From: Angiostrongylus vasorum
Lineage: Eukaryota > Nematoda > Chromadorea > Rhabditida > Metastrongylidae
Reading direction: 5' to 3'
DNA: 64,000 nt
NCBI GenBank assembly: GCA_018806985.1
Contig: JADANN010000403.1
Span: 124,001 to 188,000 of the forward strand
Shown in pieces: positions 45,445 to 57,640 of this stretch. A program made the position numbers and the translations under genes. The notes beneath the pieces were generated by a model, which saw only the letters and a program-made list of their open reading frames with translations, had not been told where the DNA came from and did no database searches. Each line of letters begins with the position of its first letter. The stretch's first letter is position 1.

Positions 45445-47504
45445 ATTAGAACAGCTGATTATGGTCGCATAAGGTTGATGACTGCACCATCCCACATCAG
45501 AAATTGATGCGAACATACGGGGGTCAGGTCGCGTATGACCTCTGGGCATTCATCCCTGCTATTCATTGTAGGGTTTTTGGCATTTATCCAAAAAGCCTCA
45601 AGAAGTTTTCGCGCTGGTGTTCTAGTCTCCTGCGCAAGGATATTGACTTTTACTTCAAAATCGTCCCCGCTGTGCTTTTGTATCCTATGCGTGCCTAGTG
45701 GGGTACTTTGTCTTAGTTTTCGTTTGCCATCTAGGTGTTCTTTTATACGGATACACAAAGGCCTGCCCGTTTCGCCAATATATTCATCTCCGCAATTATT
45801 ACAAGAGATCAGGTATATCGTACCTGAGCTCATGCAATCACCGTCCCTGCCATAAGGGCAGATTACGCAATTTGTTGTTTCGCATAGACGGTCATACAGG
45901 CGGTTACGAACTAACTGACGACGTAGAGTAGCCGGTGGTATTTCAACTATCGCTACCGATTCCTCTAGACCTGCCCTTCTTAAGCATCGTTTAATCGCTA
46001 CGCTTACTTCATCGCTAATAAAGGGCAACATAAACGGGACTTTCTTTTTGGCCAAGTGTTTCGCTTGGGCGCGTCGCTCTCCTTCTAAACTTATCTCGTG
46101 GGGGTTACTATTTCGTAGCCATTGGAGATGGCTATTTGCCGAGCCAAGTCGCGCGATTCTTCCTTCAGTTCCCCGGTTGTGCACACAGAGGTGGCTGTTC
46201 GAAACATGTTTCTCACAATCGCCCTCTTTGTGTGTGAAGGGTGGGAAGAAAGAAAGTGAACGAGGATGTTCTTGTTATTTGGCTTTCGGTACCACTTTGT
46301 CAGGTAACCGCTACTTGATAGGCTTATTTGGACGTTTAAAAACGGAAGCCAGTCTTTTCTCGGTTTCTCCCGGGTGAACTTAATGTACTCAGACTGCTCG
46401 TTCAATAATTCAAAGCATTTGTCCATCTCCTCCTGCGTAGAAGATGACAAAACAATCATCTACATATCTGCAGTAGAGTAGTGGCCGGAGATCGAGAGCA
46501 GGGGGCTTCTATCTTAGACATAAACACAATGGCAAGGCTTGGTGCCAGTCGCTGTCCCATAGCCAACCCCCCTTATTTGCGCGAAATATTTCCCAGACCA
46601 TCTGAAAATCGAGCAGTTCAGGCACTCCTTTAGGAGAGCCATTAGCTGCTGAATGGACAAGCCATGCATATTTATTCTTCCTTCATGTTTAACAAGAAGT
46701 TCGAAGATGGCTTGCATTGCGGAGTCATTCGATACGTTGGTGTACAACGCAGTAACGTCGAAGGACTCCATCACGTACGCGTTATTAGGAGACGCGTTAC
46801 GTAGACGTTCTAGGAACATTTGGGTGTTTGTGAGGTGAGCTGGAATATGGTTAAGCAACTGGGTAAGTATTAGGCTTAAAAACCAGGTTATTCTATCCGT
46901 TGGCCCGTCTACACAGCTGATGATGGGTCTAACCTTAAATGATGACGGATTGGTTGACGCAAGATCATCAGGTGATACCAACTTATGTGTTTTAATAAGT
47001 AGGTATAGGACGGGACATGTTGGTGTATCGATTTTAAAGTGCGAAATAACCGATGGTTTTAAACCTGCAGCCTTTGCCACACTGACCCATTGATTGTTTA
47101 GCTTTCGGTATTGACTTTTGTATTCCTTTTCAGAGGATGGGCGATAGAGGGTAGCATCACTAAGATGTTCCTCTGTTATCTCAACATCCAGCTGGCGAGG
47201 AATAACTACGAACTCTCCCCCTTTATCACTAACAGACAATCTTATTCTTTTTGAGTTAATTAATTCTCTAATTTCTCGCATGCCACATTTTTGTGCGGCT
47301 GTAAGGTTAGAGATAAACTTTCTATCGCGGTAGTGATTAAGGGTCTTGAGAACGCCGTCCGAAAACATGCAGAATTTTATGTCAACTCCATCGTTAGGGT
47401 CCTGCTGTCTAAAAAAACGTCTTTGGGAAAGGAGATGGTGGTAGTGACGCCGCCTCTTGATTTTTTATCTCTGTTTGATGTTTCTTGCTTGGCCTGATAG
47501 CGGA
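45445..47504 (-). pseudogene. PLE copy B, 5'-truncated polyprotein
   Basis: The copy starts within the region upstream of the RT (GATAGCGGA junction at 47504). Its reverse transcriptase frame is intact over 46514-47368 because its T run and C run (near 47285 and 47220) are one base shorter than in A. The frame then breaks at the same C6 run as the others. It differs from A by a two-base deletion near 46440 and an extra G near 46505. The GIY-YIG domain is at 45459-46184. Confidence 0.8.
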
Positions 47505-47998
47505 TTTTGAAGTAAAAGTCAATATCCTTGCGCAGGAGACTAGAACACCAGCGCGAAAACTTCTTGAGGCTTTTTGGATAAATGCCAAAAACCCTACAAT
47601 GAATAGCAGGGATGAATGCCCAGAGGTCATACGCGACCTGACCCCCGTATGTTCGCATCAATTTCTGATGTGGGATGGTGCAGTCATCAACCTTATGCGA
47701 CCATAATCAGCTGTTCTAATCTTCCTCATGGGAAGGCACGTAGAAAAAAGCGGTAAGTTTTTTTCGAGAAGCTGTTGACCATGTAATTACCATAGAGTTT
47801 TTCGTCTTTTTGTAAGTGTCATTGAAGCGTTTGGCCTAGTAAATTGTATGTCAGTATACCCTTCCAGGCTCTGAAGAAGGCGATACTGCCGAAACGTCAG
47901 CTACTGTTGTATTGTATTGTGTTTTTTCTATGGAAGTAAATGTATGCTGTTTAACAACCTCGCGATTGCTGAACAAGAAAACGACGCATTCATATTCC
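47505..47998 (+). repeat. PLE tail fragment forming a pseudo-LTR
   Basis: Last 63 or so codons of the PLE protein plus the 3' untranslated region, in plus orientation, directly before copy C. Frame 47485-47706 encodes the C-terminus (SRDECPEVIRDL, then INLMRP). Confidence 0.8.
47865..47903 (+). ncRNA. Hammerhead ribozyme in pseudo-LTR before PLE copy C
   Basis: GGCT, CTGAAGA, GGC/GCC stem, GAAA, CGTC, AGCT. It lies about 100 bases upstream of the copy C start codon, so cleavage would define the 5' end of the C transcript. Confidence 0.78.
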
Positions 47999-47999
47999 A

Positions 48000-50725
48000 A
48001 TGCCGAGGTTAATAGAAAGTCGATCCTGGGAATTGTTACAAGATGTACCAGCAAAATACTTTCGACTTGTGAAGGAAGCGTTGTCACTAAGACAAAAGAT
48101 TGTCTTAGCTAGACAGCAAATCAACTTTCTCCGCCGCTGCTTTCAACATCGAGTCGTGCCAAAGTTTATAAAAAAGAAAGCGACTTCACGAGATATGCGG
48201 TCTACCAGAGGACAGCCAACAAGTACGAGGCATCGAAATGGAACTGCTTCGAGCTGCACTACGAAGCAAGCAGAACGAGATGTTTGCCAGAATGAAGAAG
48301 TGTGCGACGAAGGAACATTTTTTGTGCTTTGTATTTGGAGGATCGCCTTTGGACGAGAATAGTTGGTGGGTCAATATTGATATGCGATTTTATTAGGTCT
48401 AATGCCAAAATAACCTTACAACGAAAGTTCGAAAATCTTTTGGGTAATTCACATGTCTCAGCTTCAAGAAAATTCTACCGCAAACAAATTCTTCACGGTT
48501 CTGATAATAGTCAAAATAGGGTTGATAATGCACCAGTAAAATCTAGGGTCACCGTGATTGGGGGGCATAACAATACCTGAGAGTACGCGCTCGCTATTAG
48601 AATTGGGCCCAAGCTTTGCACCATCACAGCCCATTTCTAAAACGACCCTGCGTAGGATAGCATGTAACCTTTATGAGCTTCAAGATCGACTCCGCTATCA
48701 GGCCAAGCAAGAAACATCAAACAGAGATAAAAATCAAGAGGCGGCGTCACTACCACCATCTCCTTTCCCAAAGACGTTTTTTAGACAGCAGGACCCTAAC
48801 GATGGAGTTGACATAAAATTCCGCATGTTTTCGGACGGCGTTCTCAAGACCCTTAATCACTACCGCGATAGAAAGTTTATCTCTAACCTTACAGCCGCAC
48901 AAAAATGTGGCATGCGAGAAATTAGAGAATTAATTAACTCAAAAAGAATAAGATTGTCTGTTAGTGATAAAGGGGGGAGAGTTCGTAGTTATTCCTCGCC
49001 AGCTGGATGTTGAGATAACAGAGGAACATCTTAGTGATGCTACCCTCTATCGCCCATCCTCTGAAAAGGAATACAAAAGTCAATACCGAAAGCTAAACAA
49101 TCAATGGGTCAGTGTGGCAAAGGCTGCAGGTTTAAAACCATCGGTTATTTCGCACTTTAAAATCGATACACCAACATGTCCCGTCCTATACCTACTTATT
49201 AAAACACATAAGTTGGTATCACCTGATGATCTTGCGTCAACCAATCCGTCATCATTTAAGGTTAGACCCATCATCAGCTGTGTAGACGGGCCAACGGATA
49301 GAATAACCTGGTTTTTAAGCCTAATACTTACCCAGTTGCTTAACCATATTCCAGCTCACCTCACAAACACCCAAATGTTCCTAGAACGTCTACGTAACGC
49401 GTCTCCTAATAACGCGTACGTGATGGAGTCCTTCGACGTTACTGCGTTGTACACCAACGTATCGAATGACTCCGCAATGCAAGCCATCTTCGAACTTCTT
49501 GTTAAACATGAAGGAAGAATAAATATGCATGGCTTGTCCATTCAGCAGCTAATGGCTCTCCTAAAGGAGTGCCTGAACTGCTCGATTTTCAGATGGTCTG
49601 GGAAATATTTCGCGCAAATAAGGGGGGTTGGCTATGGGACAGCGACTGGCACCAAGCCTTGCCATTGTGTTTATGTCTAAGATAGAAGCCCCTGCTCTCG
49701 ATCTCCGGCCACTACTCTACTGCAGATATGTAGATGATTGTTTTGTCATCTTCTCTACGCAGGAGGAGATGGACAAATGCTTTGAATTATTGAACGAGCA
49801 GTCTGAGTACATTAAGTTCACCCGGGAGAAACCGAGAAAAGACTGGCTTCCGTTTTTAAACGTCCAAATAAGCCTATCAAGTAGCGGTTACCTGACAAAG
49901 TGGTACCGAAAGCCAAATAACAAGAACATCCTCGTTCACTTTCTTTCTTCCCACCCTTCACACACAAAGAGGGCGATTGTGAGAAACATGTTTCGAACAG
50001 CCACCTCTGTGTGCACAACCGGGGAACTGAAGGAAGAATCGCGCGACTTGGCTCGGCAAATAGCCATCTCCAATGGCTACGAAATAGTAACCCCACGAGA
50101 TAAGTTTAGAAGGAGAGCGACGCGCCCAAGCGAAACACTTGGCCAAAAAGAAAGTCCCGTTTATGTTGCCCTTTATTAGCGATGAAGTAAGCGTAGCGAT
50201 TAAACGATGCTTAAGAAGGGCAGGTCTAGAGGAATCGGTAGCGATAGTTGAAATACCACCGGCTACTCTACGTCGTCAGTTAGTTCGTAACCGCCTGTAT
50301 GACCGTCTATGCGAAACAACAAATTGCGTAATCTGCCCTTATGGCAGGGACGGTGATTGCATGAGCTCAGGTACGATATACCTGATCTCTTGTAATAATT
50401 GCGGAGATGAATATATTGGCGAAACGGGCAGGCCTTTGTGTATCCGTATAAAAGAACACCTAGATGGCAAACGAAAACTAAGACAAAGTACCCCACTAGG
50501 CACGCATAGGATACAAAAAGCACAGCGGGGACGATTTTGAAGTAAAAGTCAATATCCTTGCGCAGGAGACTAGAACACCAGCGCGAAAACTTCTTGAGGC
50601 TTTTTTGGATAAATGCCAAAAACCCTACAATGAATAGCAGGGATGAATGCCCAGAGGTCATACGCGACCTGACCCCCGTATGTTCGCATCAATTTCTGAT
50701 GTGGGATGGTGCAGTCATCAACCTT
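48000..50725 (+). pseudogene. PLE copy C polyprotein (RT plus GIY-YIG)
   Basis: Begins with the same MPRLIESRSWELL at ATG 48000. One frameshift near 48178 (in the FIKKK region) is not in copy A. The RT region runs 48964-49680, then shifts at a G6 run (49621-49626) into 49628-50179 with YVDD near 49725-49740. Another shift near 50145-50150 leads to the GIY-YIG domain (50139-50540). The expected length without breaks is roughly 900 residues, fitting a PLE. It is nearly identical to copy A in reverse orientation. Confidence 0.8.
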
Positions 50726-50895
50726 ATGCGACCATAATCAGCTGTTCTAATCTTCCTCATGGGAAGGCACGTAGAAAAAGCGGTAAGTTTTTTCGAGAAG
50801 CTGTTGACCATGTAATTACCATAGAGTTTTTTCGTCTTTTTTGTAAGTGTCATTGAAGCGTTTGGCCTAGTAAATTGTATGTCAGTATACCCTTC

Positions 50896-50934
50896 CAGGC
50901 TCTGAAGAAGGCGATACTGCCGAAACGTCAGCTA
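50896..50934 (+). ncRNA. Hammerhead ribozyme in PLE tail (copy C)
   Basis: Same motif as in the other PLE tails; here it lies in the outer 3' tail. Confidence 0.75.
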
Positions 50935-51021
50935 CTGTTGTATTGTATTGTGTTTTTCTATGGAAGTAAATGTATGCTGTTTAACAACCTCGCGATTGCT
51001 GAACAAGAAAACGACGCATTC

Positions 51022-51034
51022 ATAGTCCAGTTTA
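51022..51034. repeat. Target-site duplication, right, of PLE complex
   Basis: Exact copy of the left repeat ATAGTCCAGTTTA. Confidence 0.8.
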
Positions 51035-53117
51035 GCTTGCGAATCTCAGGAAATATTCATTCATGCGCAGTTTTAACAATTGTCGCTCTTCAAAAAAAAA
51101 TCTCCACGTCGTCAAGGGAGAGCCGTACTAGGTCGTTCCCACGTGGCCTGGGAGTGCTCAGCTGTTCTCAGCCAAGTCTATTAGCGATTGCCTCACTCCA
51201 GAAGAACTGGAAGCGTGCTGGGCGCGTCGTGGATTCAATCCTGCACGTTGCTTGTAATGAACGGTCTCGTTGCCACTGTGCTTTCCGCCTCTTTCCATTT
51301 GATTTGTGATAACAAATATGACTGCCAACAATTTGGACTGCTTTCCTTTGTCTAAACGCTGCTTTACAAATCACCTTCAGCGTTCTCAGAGCATTGCATA
51401 AGCGATATTCACATACAGATAGTAGAGTTTGAGGAACCAACGCAAGATGTGGGAAGTAGAAAGCCTTCTCTTTATGGCTCATTTTCGAAGTGGAATATCG
51501 TCTACGCAGTTCAACCCGTAGATTAACTTCATATCTCAACATCGCAGCTTGGCTTTAAATTTCAACCTCGCAACTTATCTCATCAAGCAGTTCACATCCC
51601 CAGAACCTTAAAGAGGAAACACTTCACTGATCACTTATACAAAAACACAGAATATCGAATTCACTCAACCAGTTCAATTAATCTGTAAGGGATGGTTTAT
51701 GATAAGATATACGGTTATGTAAAGATATAGAGAATAATCTAATTGGTACAAGCAAGGCTCTCTACATTCCTCCGGCAGTTAATAGATGGGTTTATGAACG
51801 ATTTTTGTCAACTCAGAAATTGTGAATGGAACGCATTCCAGAGTGTCGGACTGGAGTATTTTTTCCTTTGTATATCGCTTCTAGCTTCTGCGACTAAAAG
51901 AATAACGGAGCGCCATAATACAAGCTAGTCTTTAGTTTCTCCAATAATTTACAGGCTTCTCAATGCTAATTGTGGAAGAGGTGGAGATTCATATCACCCA
52001 TGAGCTGCTCGTGATGGTAGAGTGAATTTCATGCGTTCGATAAGCTCATCATATGTTTGTCTTTGTTTAATATGAGCCTTCTATTCTCTTAGCATTATTT
52101 CATATCTACTTTCTCATAAACCCTGTGCGAACTTCACTTTTTGCTGACGCACTATTTTAGCTAGTACCACTAGGAACGGAAAGACCTACACCGGTTCGTT
52201 TTGTTTCCTTCGAATTTATGGACCCTCAATTCTCTGGACATCTGTTTCATCAGGGGATCAAGAACGCTTCTGTACCGCTTGTTTTGCGTTACCTGTTTTT
52301 GTGTTTCTGGTTGCTTATTGTAATACATCCGTTGTTTCACGTCAAGGTGTCTTTAATGGAAAACGTTCCGTTCTCATCCAATCTTCCTTGTAAAATATCT
52401 GCTTCTCCTTCGCTGAGAAGTTTGGAGGGAGAAAATACCGAACTTCTTCGCCGAGAACGAGAACTTTGTAACTGTTTTATGTGTTCATCATTCATTTTAA
52501 AATCTTCACTTCAAATCTGTCTCCTCTTTTTCCAAACACTATCATATTTTGTTATAGTTGGTAGATCTATGTTGAACACTGAAGGATGAGAGGAGTTTTT
52601 CATTTTGAAAAAACTCAGAAAGGTAGGAAACGCAGAACACACGTAAAAATAACGATAGCTTCAGTTAGGAGGCCATGCCAACAATTCCCTTACAAATGAG
52701 GCGTAAGTATGTGGAACGGTTCAATCGCGGGTTGCACGAGTTAACTCATTACTATTATTCTTTGGTTTATTTCACATGAAACGACTCAACATAAAGTAAA
52801 GACTTCAAACAAAGTCACTCTATTTTTTTGTCCCGAGTTACCATAACCACCAGAATGTTGTTTGCTCTACTGTTTTCAGTCCCAATTCATTTCTTCGAGT
52901 TGTCATCCTTGCTGTGTAAATAGCCATTGAGATGAGATTTTGGGCAAATAGAGTAATAGAGTACCGAAGATGGAGATCAAGCCTTTTCTCAAGCATAGAT
53001 GTCGATAATCAGCATTTTCAAGGTCATCTTTGTACTGCAAATTGTTTAAGCCAGTTTCTTAATTAAACGTGCTGTAATCATAAAACATAGAGTCCGTAGC
53101 CAAATTCCACTGTTACA
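51035..53117. other. No firmly supported feature
   Basis: Right flank of the PLE complex. Frames at 51168-51542 (minus) and 52218-52589 (plus) lack motifs. A TTTTAG followed by AACGGAAAGACCTACAC at 52165 gives a GKTYT string but lacks the glycine of a P-loop. Confidence 0.35.
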
Positions 53118-55230
53118 ATTCCCAAGGTGGACATCCTATTAACCTTATCATTGATCAATAATCCACTGCTTTTTCTTCAATGAGCAAACAAGAAGTTGGT
53201 ATTATAGAATTTATTAGCAAACAACAGCTGACTTTTCGGAGATTTCGCCTTCTTCAGAGCATGGGAACGACAAATTGAGGTGCAATCTACTCAGCCAAGC
53301 ATTTTCATAAATTTAACAGACAGGACTTAACACATAGAATTGCATCCGCATAATAAGCAGCTTCTTTAAAACACCCACCGTTTCTTTCATTGTGTCTTTC
53401 ACTTAATTGGTGGAGAGCAGCCGCAAAGAGTACTACATGGGCGAAGAATTTGCCTAGGTCAGGTTATTTAATCAGCTCGAAGTACGGCGCTAGGTCACTT
53501 GTAATCACAAGACGTTTCTCTTTCGGAATCGTTTTTAGATCTTTGGAACTAATCGAAAATGCTGCAAGTGTTTTACGCGCCGATCACTTTTATTTCAAAG
53601 TGTTCTCCGTTATGTTTCTGTGTCCAATGCGCGAAAAGTGGAGTAATTGGTTTTAAACCAAATATACCGACTGCATGTTCTTTTAAATAGATGCAGAGTG
53701 GTCCACCCGTTCTGCTGACGTCTTCGTCCCAACAAGCTTTACACGAGATTTGATACACCGTACCCAAATTCATGCAATCACCGTTATTACCGTTAGGGCA
53801 TACTATGTAATTTTCCTTAGCACATAGACAGTCACATAGGCGGTTACGAGCTAGCTGGCGTCCTAGAGGCACCAGTGGTTTTTCCACAACTTTTACCGAA
53901 TTCTCTAGAGCAGTCCTTCGTAAGCAACGTTTCATAGCTGCACTTATTTCGTAGGAAATAAACGGCAGGATAAACGGGACTTTATTTCCCCTATAACTAC
54001 CATTTGGGAAGTTGTATTTCCTTGGCTCCCTTCCAAAGCAGCTACAGCATCGTAGCCATTCGAAATCGTATTTTCCGCGTCAATTTTCCGGAATCCACCT
54101 TCTGCTCATTTCCTGTGGAGGCGTTGGTGACTGCTCGAAACGTACGATTTGCAAACGCTATTTTTGGTCTGTGAGGGGTGAGAGCAAAAGCAATGAACAG
54201 CTATGTTTTTTCCTACTTGGCTTTCGGTACTATTTTGCAATGTAGACCGCTTCTGATACATTAACTTGGACTTTCAAAAGTGGAATTATTTCGGTTTTTC
54301 TCGAGTGAATATTTTTTTAGTCCGACTGTTTGTTCAATAACTCGAAGCATTTTCCCATCTCCTCTTGTGCGGAGCAGATAGCAAAACGATCGTCTAAACA
54401 ACTACAGTAGAGTAATAGACGGAGATCGATTCCAGCTTAGACACCTTGTAAATGCAATGGCAAGGCTTGATGACAGTCGTTGTCCCATTGCTAACCCTCT
54501 CAATTGAGCGTAACACTTTCCGGACCTTTTCAATATTTAGCAATTTAGGCACTTTTTCAGAGTGCCATCAATTGTTGCATCGCGAGCCATACATGTTTAT
54601 TGCTCCTTTGTGTTGCAGAAGAAGTTCGAGGATAGCTTACATAGCGAATTCGTTCGAGACGTCAGGATAATTGGCGGTAACATCGAAGAACTCCATGACG
54701 TACGCGCCGCAATTACGCGCGTTACGCAGACGATCCAGGAATATTTCGATGATCATAAGACGGGCTGGTATGTTTGTCAACAACTAGATGAGAATTAGGT
54801 TTATAAACCAAGCTATTCTATTAGTTGGCTCGTCTACACAACTGATAAGTGGTCTAACCTCGACAATGGATGGATGGGTCGGTAGACGCCAGATCATTAG
54901 TGGATGCTAACTTATGAGATTTGGTAAATAAGTATAAGATGGGACATATTGGCAACATGATTTTATGTTGCGAAATAACCGGTGGTTTTAAACCGCCCGG
55001 GCTTGCCACCTTGACCAATTCGTTGTAGAGTTTTCGACATTGACCTTTGAATTCCTTCTCAGTTGATACGCGATAAAACGAAAATGTTTTACTATTATCT
55101 CAATGCCTAACTGGGTAGGATTTACTACAAACTCTTCACCTTTATCACTAAATGAGAGTGCAATAGTTTTCGATTTTACTAGTTTTCGAACCTTTCGCAT
55201 ACCACATTTTCCGCTGTTATAAGGTTGGTT
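53118..55230 (-). pseudogene. Older PLE, degenerate
   Basis: Minus-strand blocks match the 42-51 kb PLEs over their whole length but at clearly lower identity. At the start, near 55150, are DKGEEFVVNPTQLG and IALSF. The RT lies at about 54300-54900 in broken frames. The C-terminal frame is 53573-53935 (ALENSVKVVEKP, then IVCPNGNNGDC and GTVYQISC). The GIY-YIG residues are eroded (DVSRTGG for EYIGETG). Its tail runs on to a hammerhead and then, at 53118-53164, to a piece resembling the PLE head, the remains of a tandem neighbour. The 5' end is cut by the RTE element at about 55230. Confidence 0.7.
53225..53263 (-). ncRNA. Hammerhead ribozyme motif in older PLE tail
   Basis: Minus strand GCT, CTGAAGA, short stem with GG/CC, GAAA, AGTC, AGCT. 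Stem III is weakened (AAGT for ACGT), so probably less active. Confidence 0.6.
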
Positions 55231-57640
55231 GGTTTTCCACGGATCTCCCTCATATGAGGGATCCGGATAGCCGGTTAGTCGCGAGGCTACGGTGCGCGTC
55301 CCCGGTGGGGGATAGGGGGTTAATCGCCGCCCAAATACGAATTCTGCTTCCCTGAGACACAGGTGCATCCAGGGGATGGACTGACTCCTTGTTTCTACTG
55401 GTCCGATTTGGCACATACTTTCTGTGCTTGCTAGGCGTATTCATGCATGCGTGTGTGGATGCGTTCTAGTTTATGTAGATTGTATTCTACTAGTCAATTC
55501 GGCCAAGAGCCTGCAATCAAGTGACAGGGAAGAATATGGGAGGCGGTTAGAGTCGCATCCAACAAAGAAGCTCCATGCCTACTCTGGGAGAGCCTGGCAA
55601 GCTACGCATGAATATACCAAGTCCCCACAGTCACAGCCCAGCAAGCTATGCGTGGACGTCAAGAGGCTAAAAACAGTAAAAGAAACGGGCCTCATTCCCC
55701 TGACCCCGAAAGAGTCCTCAATTCGGCAGCGTTGGGTAGGGACGAGTACAGAGAGGCTACTGAAATCTCAGAGCCAATGGAAGTTAGATCACGAAGAACT
55801 AAGGTGACGATCTGTACCTTCAATGCATGTACACTTGTATCCGAGTCCTCGACAGAAGACTTGTTCAAGCAAGCAAGAAGGATGACGCACGACGTCATCG
55901 GCCTGGCCGAGACGAGACGACGCCACAAATTCAACGCCGTCTATGATGCCGGGGACGAACTGTACCTCGGAACATGTAACAGTAGAGGAGTCGGCGGCGT
56001 CGGCGTTCTCTTCAACACGAGTTTGTCCATGCACATCGATTCATTCGAACAACTTACAACCCTAATCGGACGTTTACGATTAAAAAGATGTGGATCAATT
56101 CCGGCCTTGACAATCTTCGTCGTTTACGCGCCGACATCAAACTATGACGAAGAAGAAGCCAAAGCATTCTATATGGACTTGGAGATGTTCTACAAAGTAG
56201 ACCACACATTCTTCAAGGTCATCACTGGAGATTTCAACGCCAAGATTGGACCAAGAAGAACGACTGAAGAACGTCACATTGGGACCCATGGATTAAAAAT
56301 GGAAGGAGCAGGGGTGGGCGGCTATCTGAGTTTATCATGGCGACCAAGACCATCCTTGGTAACTTGCAATTCCAGAAGCCCCACCCTCAGTGCTGGAGGT
56401 GGGAGTCTCCCAATGGAGAGTACCATAACGATATAGATAAATAGAAGGCTTTGCCTAACCGATGTCGTTGTTGTCCCAATATTCTACACGGGACCATGCC
56501 ACCGACTCCTTCGCGCAAGATTCCATTTCCAGCCGAAAGGAGAAAAAGCCGTTAAATTCAAAAGCCGAAGTCCCACAACCACCATAAAAAAGAAGATTGA
56601 CAGAACACTGTACGAAGGGCAACCATATGAGCAAGCAGGGTTTCGAAAAGGATTTAGTAAGATGAACCGCATTCACAGGGTAACAAGACTCATCGAAGTA
56701 TCGCGAGAGCACAGAAGACCGTTCTGTCTCACTTTCATCGAGTTAGAGAAGGCTTTGCATTCAACTGAGATAGAAGCAGGCATGGAATCCCTTGACAGTC
56801 AGGGAATTCCTGCTCAGTACATGAAGATTCTTGGTGAGCTGTTCAAAAATTTCACAACCAAGATGTCACCATTCTACAACGATATTAACATCAACGCCAA
56901 AAGAGGGATTAGGTAAGGCATACATACCACTACGCAAAAAGTATTTTTCTCCACTGTCGTGATGGTCTTGCTAACACTGGAATGGAAAAACATTGGGGGT
57001 ATAGTCGATGGTTGGTAATTACACCATCTTCGCTTTTGCTAATGACATCGTTCTCAAAACACCAAACATTAGGCAAGAGGAACGACCGCCTACCGGTGGT
57101 AGTAAAGCGTGTGGAAATACTGATCTTCGACTAAATCTCACGAAAACGTTGTTCATGAAGAATGTATCGGTTTCGTGTGCGCCACTCACGCTCAACGAAA
57201 CGAATATCTCCGAATGCTCCAGTTATATCTATCTAGTTCGGGAAATCAACATGTTGAACGACCTAGCTCGGGAGTTGAGCAGAAGGAAACGAGCGGCTTG
57301 GGAGGTTTCAAGAGCATCGAGGATGTAGTGAAGAGTACAAAGAACACCCGACTCCGCGCCCACGTTTTCGACTCAACGGTACCTCCTGCCCTAACGTATG
57401 CGTCAAAAACCTGGTGGCTGCTTAAGCCGTATGAAAGATCACTCAACGTTACCGAACGCGCAGTCGAAAGTACGATGCTAGGAGTATCTCGTTTCATACA
57501 AGTAAGGGAAGGGATCCGAAGCTCCGACCTGCGCCAACGATCGAAAATCAAAAATGCCGTTATGTACGCCAAACAGTCGAAGATAGGATGGGTCAGACTC
57601 AGAATGAGAAGATAGCATTGGAATTGTTCAAAGGTTTTTG
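55230..57640 (+). pseudogene. RTE-type LINE with internal deletion
   Basis: Endonuclease segment 55648-56436: TICTFNACTLVS, GLAETRRRHKF, FVVYAPTSNYDEEE and [12 protein letters not shown] are the successive apurinic-endonuclease blocks, with the catalytic Asp-Asn in GDFN. A deletion follows near 56340-56450, after which the RT resumes (EQAGFRKGFSKMNRI, then RPFCLTFIELEKALHS). The usual F-D of the first catalytic block is changed (FIELEKA for FIDLKKA) and the FADD box reads FAND, near 57031. The C-terminal part is at 57175-57615 (RLRAHVFDSTVPPALTYA). Dead by catalytic change, deletion and frameshifts. Confidence 0.75.

Larger units (their letters stand above)
42145..51021. mobile_element. Penelope-like element complex (inverted, tail-out)
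   Basis: Four PLE segments are joined. Copy A (42145-45170, minus, about full length) and copy B (45171-47504, minus, 5'-truncated) form a head-to-tail tandem. A plus-strand tail fragment (47505-47998) is followed by copy C (47999-51021, plus, about full length). The centre at 47504 joins the truncated 5' end of B to the truncated 5' end of the tail fragment. Both outer ends are element 3' tails. In PLE terms each full copy is preceded by a partial tail, which makes a pseudo-LTR. A single 13-base target duplication brackets everything, so the complex was probably made in one insertion event or rearranged afterwards inside one. Confidence 0.85.

Noticed and set aside
42145..51021. Inverted PLE complex as a simple assembly or foldback-library artefact
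   Set aside because: The two sides are not symmetrical about 47504 (B is 2.3 kb, the facing tail only 0.5 kb), small differences exist between copies, and an exact target duplication flanks the whole. Read-level proof is still missing.
51180..51250. tRNA-like B box (GTGGATTCAATCC)
   Set aside because: No matching A box, acceptor stem or anticodon arm could be folded; chance or an eroded SINE.
52150..52220. Possible kinesin P-loop (GKTYT) after a TTTTAG acceptor
   Set aside because: The first glycine of GxxxxGKT is absent and the downstream translation does not fit a motor domain.
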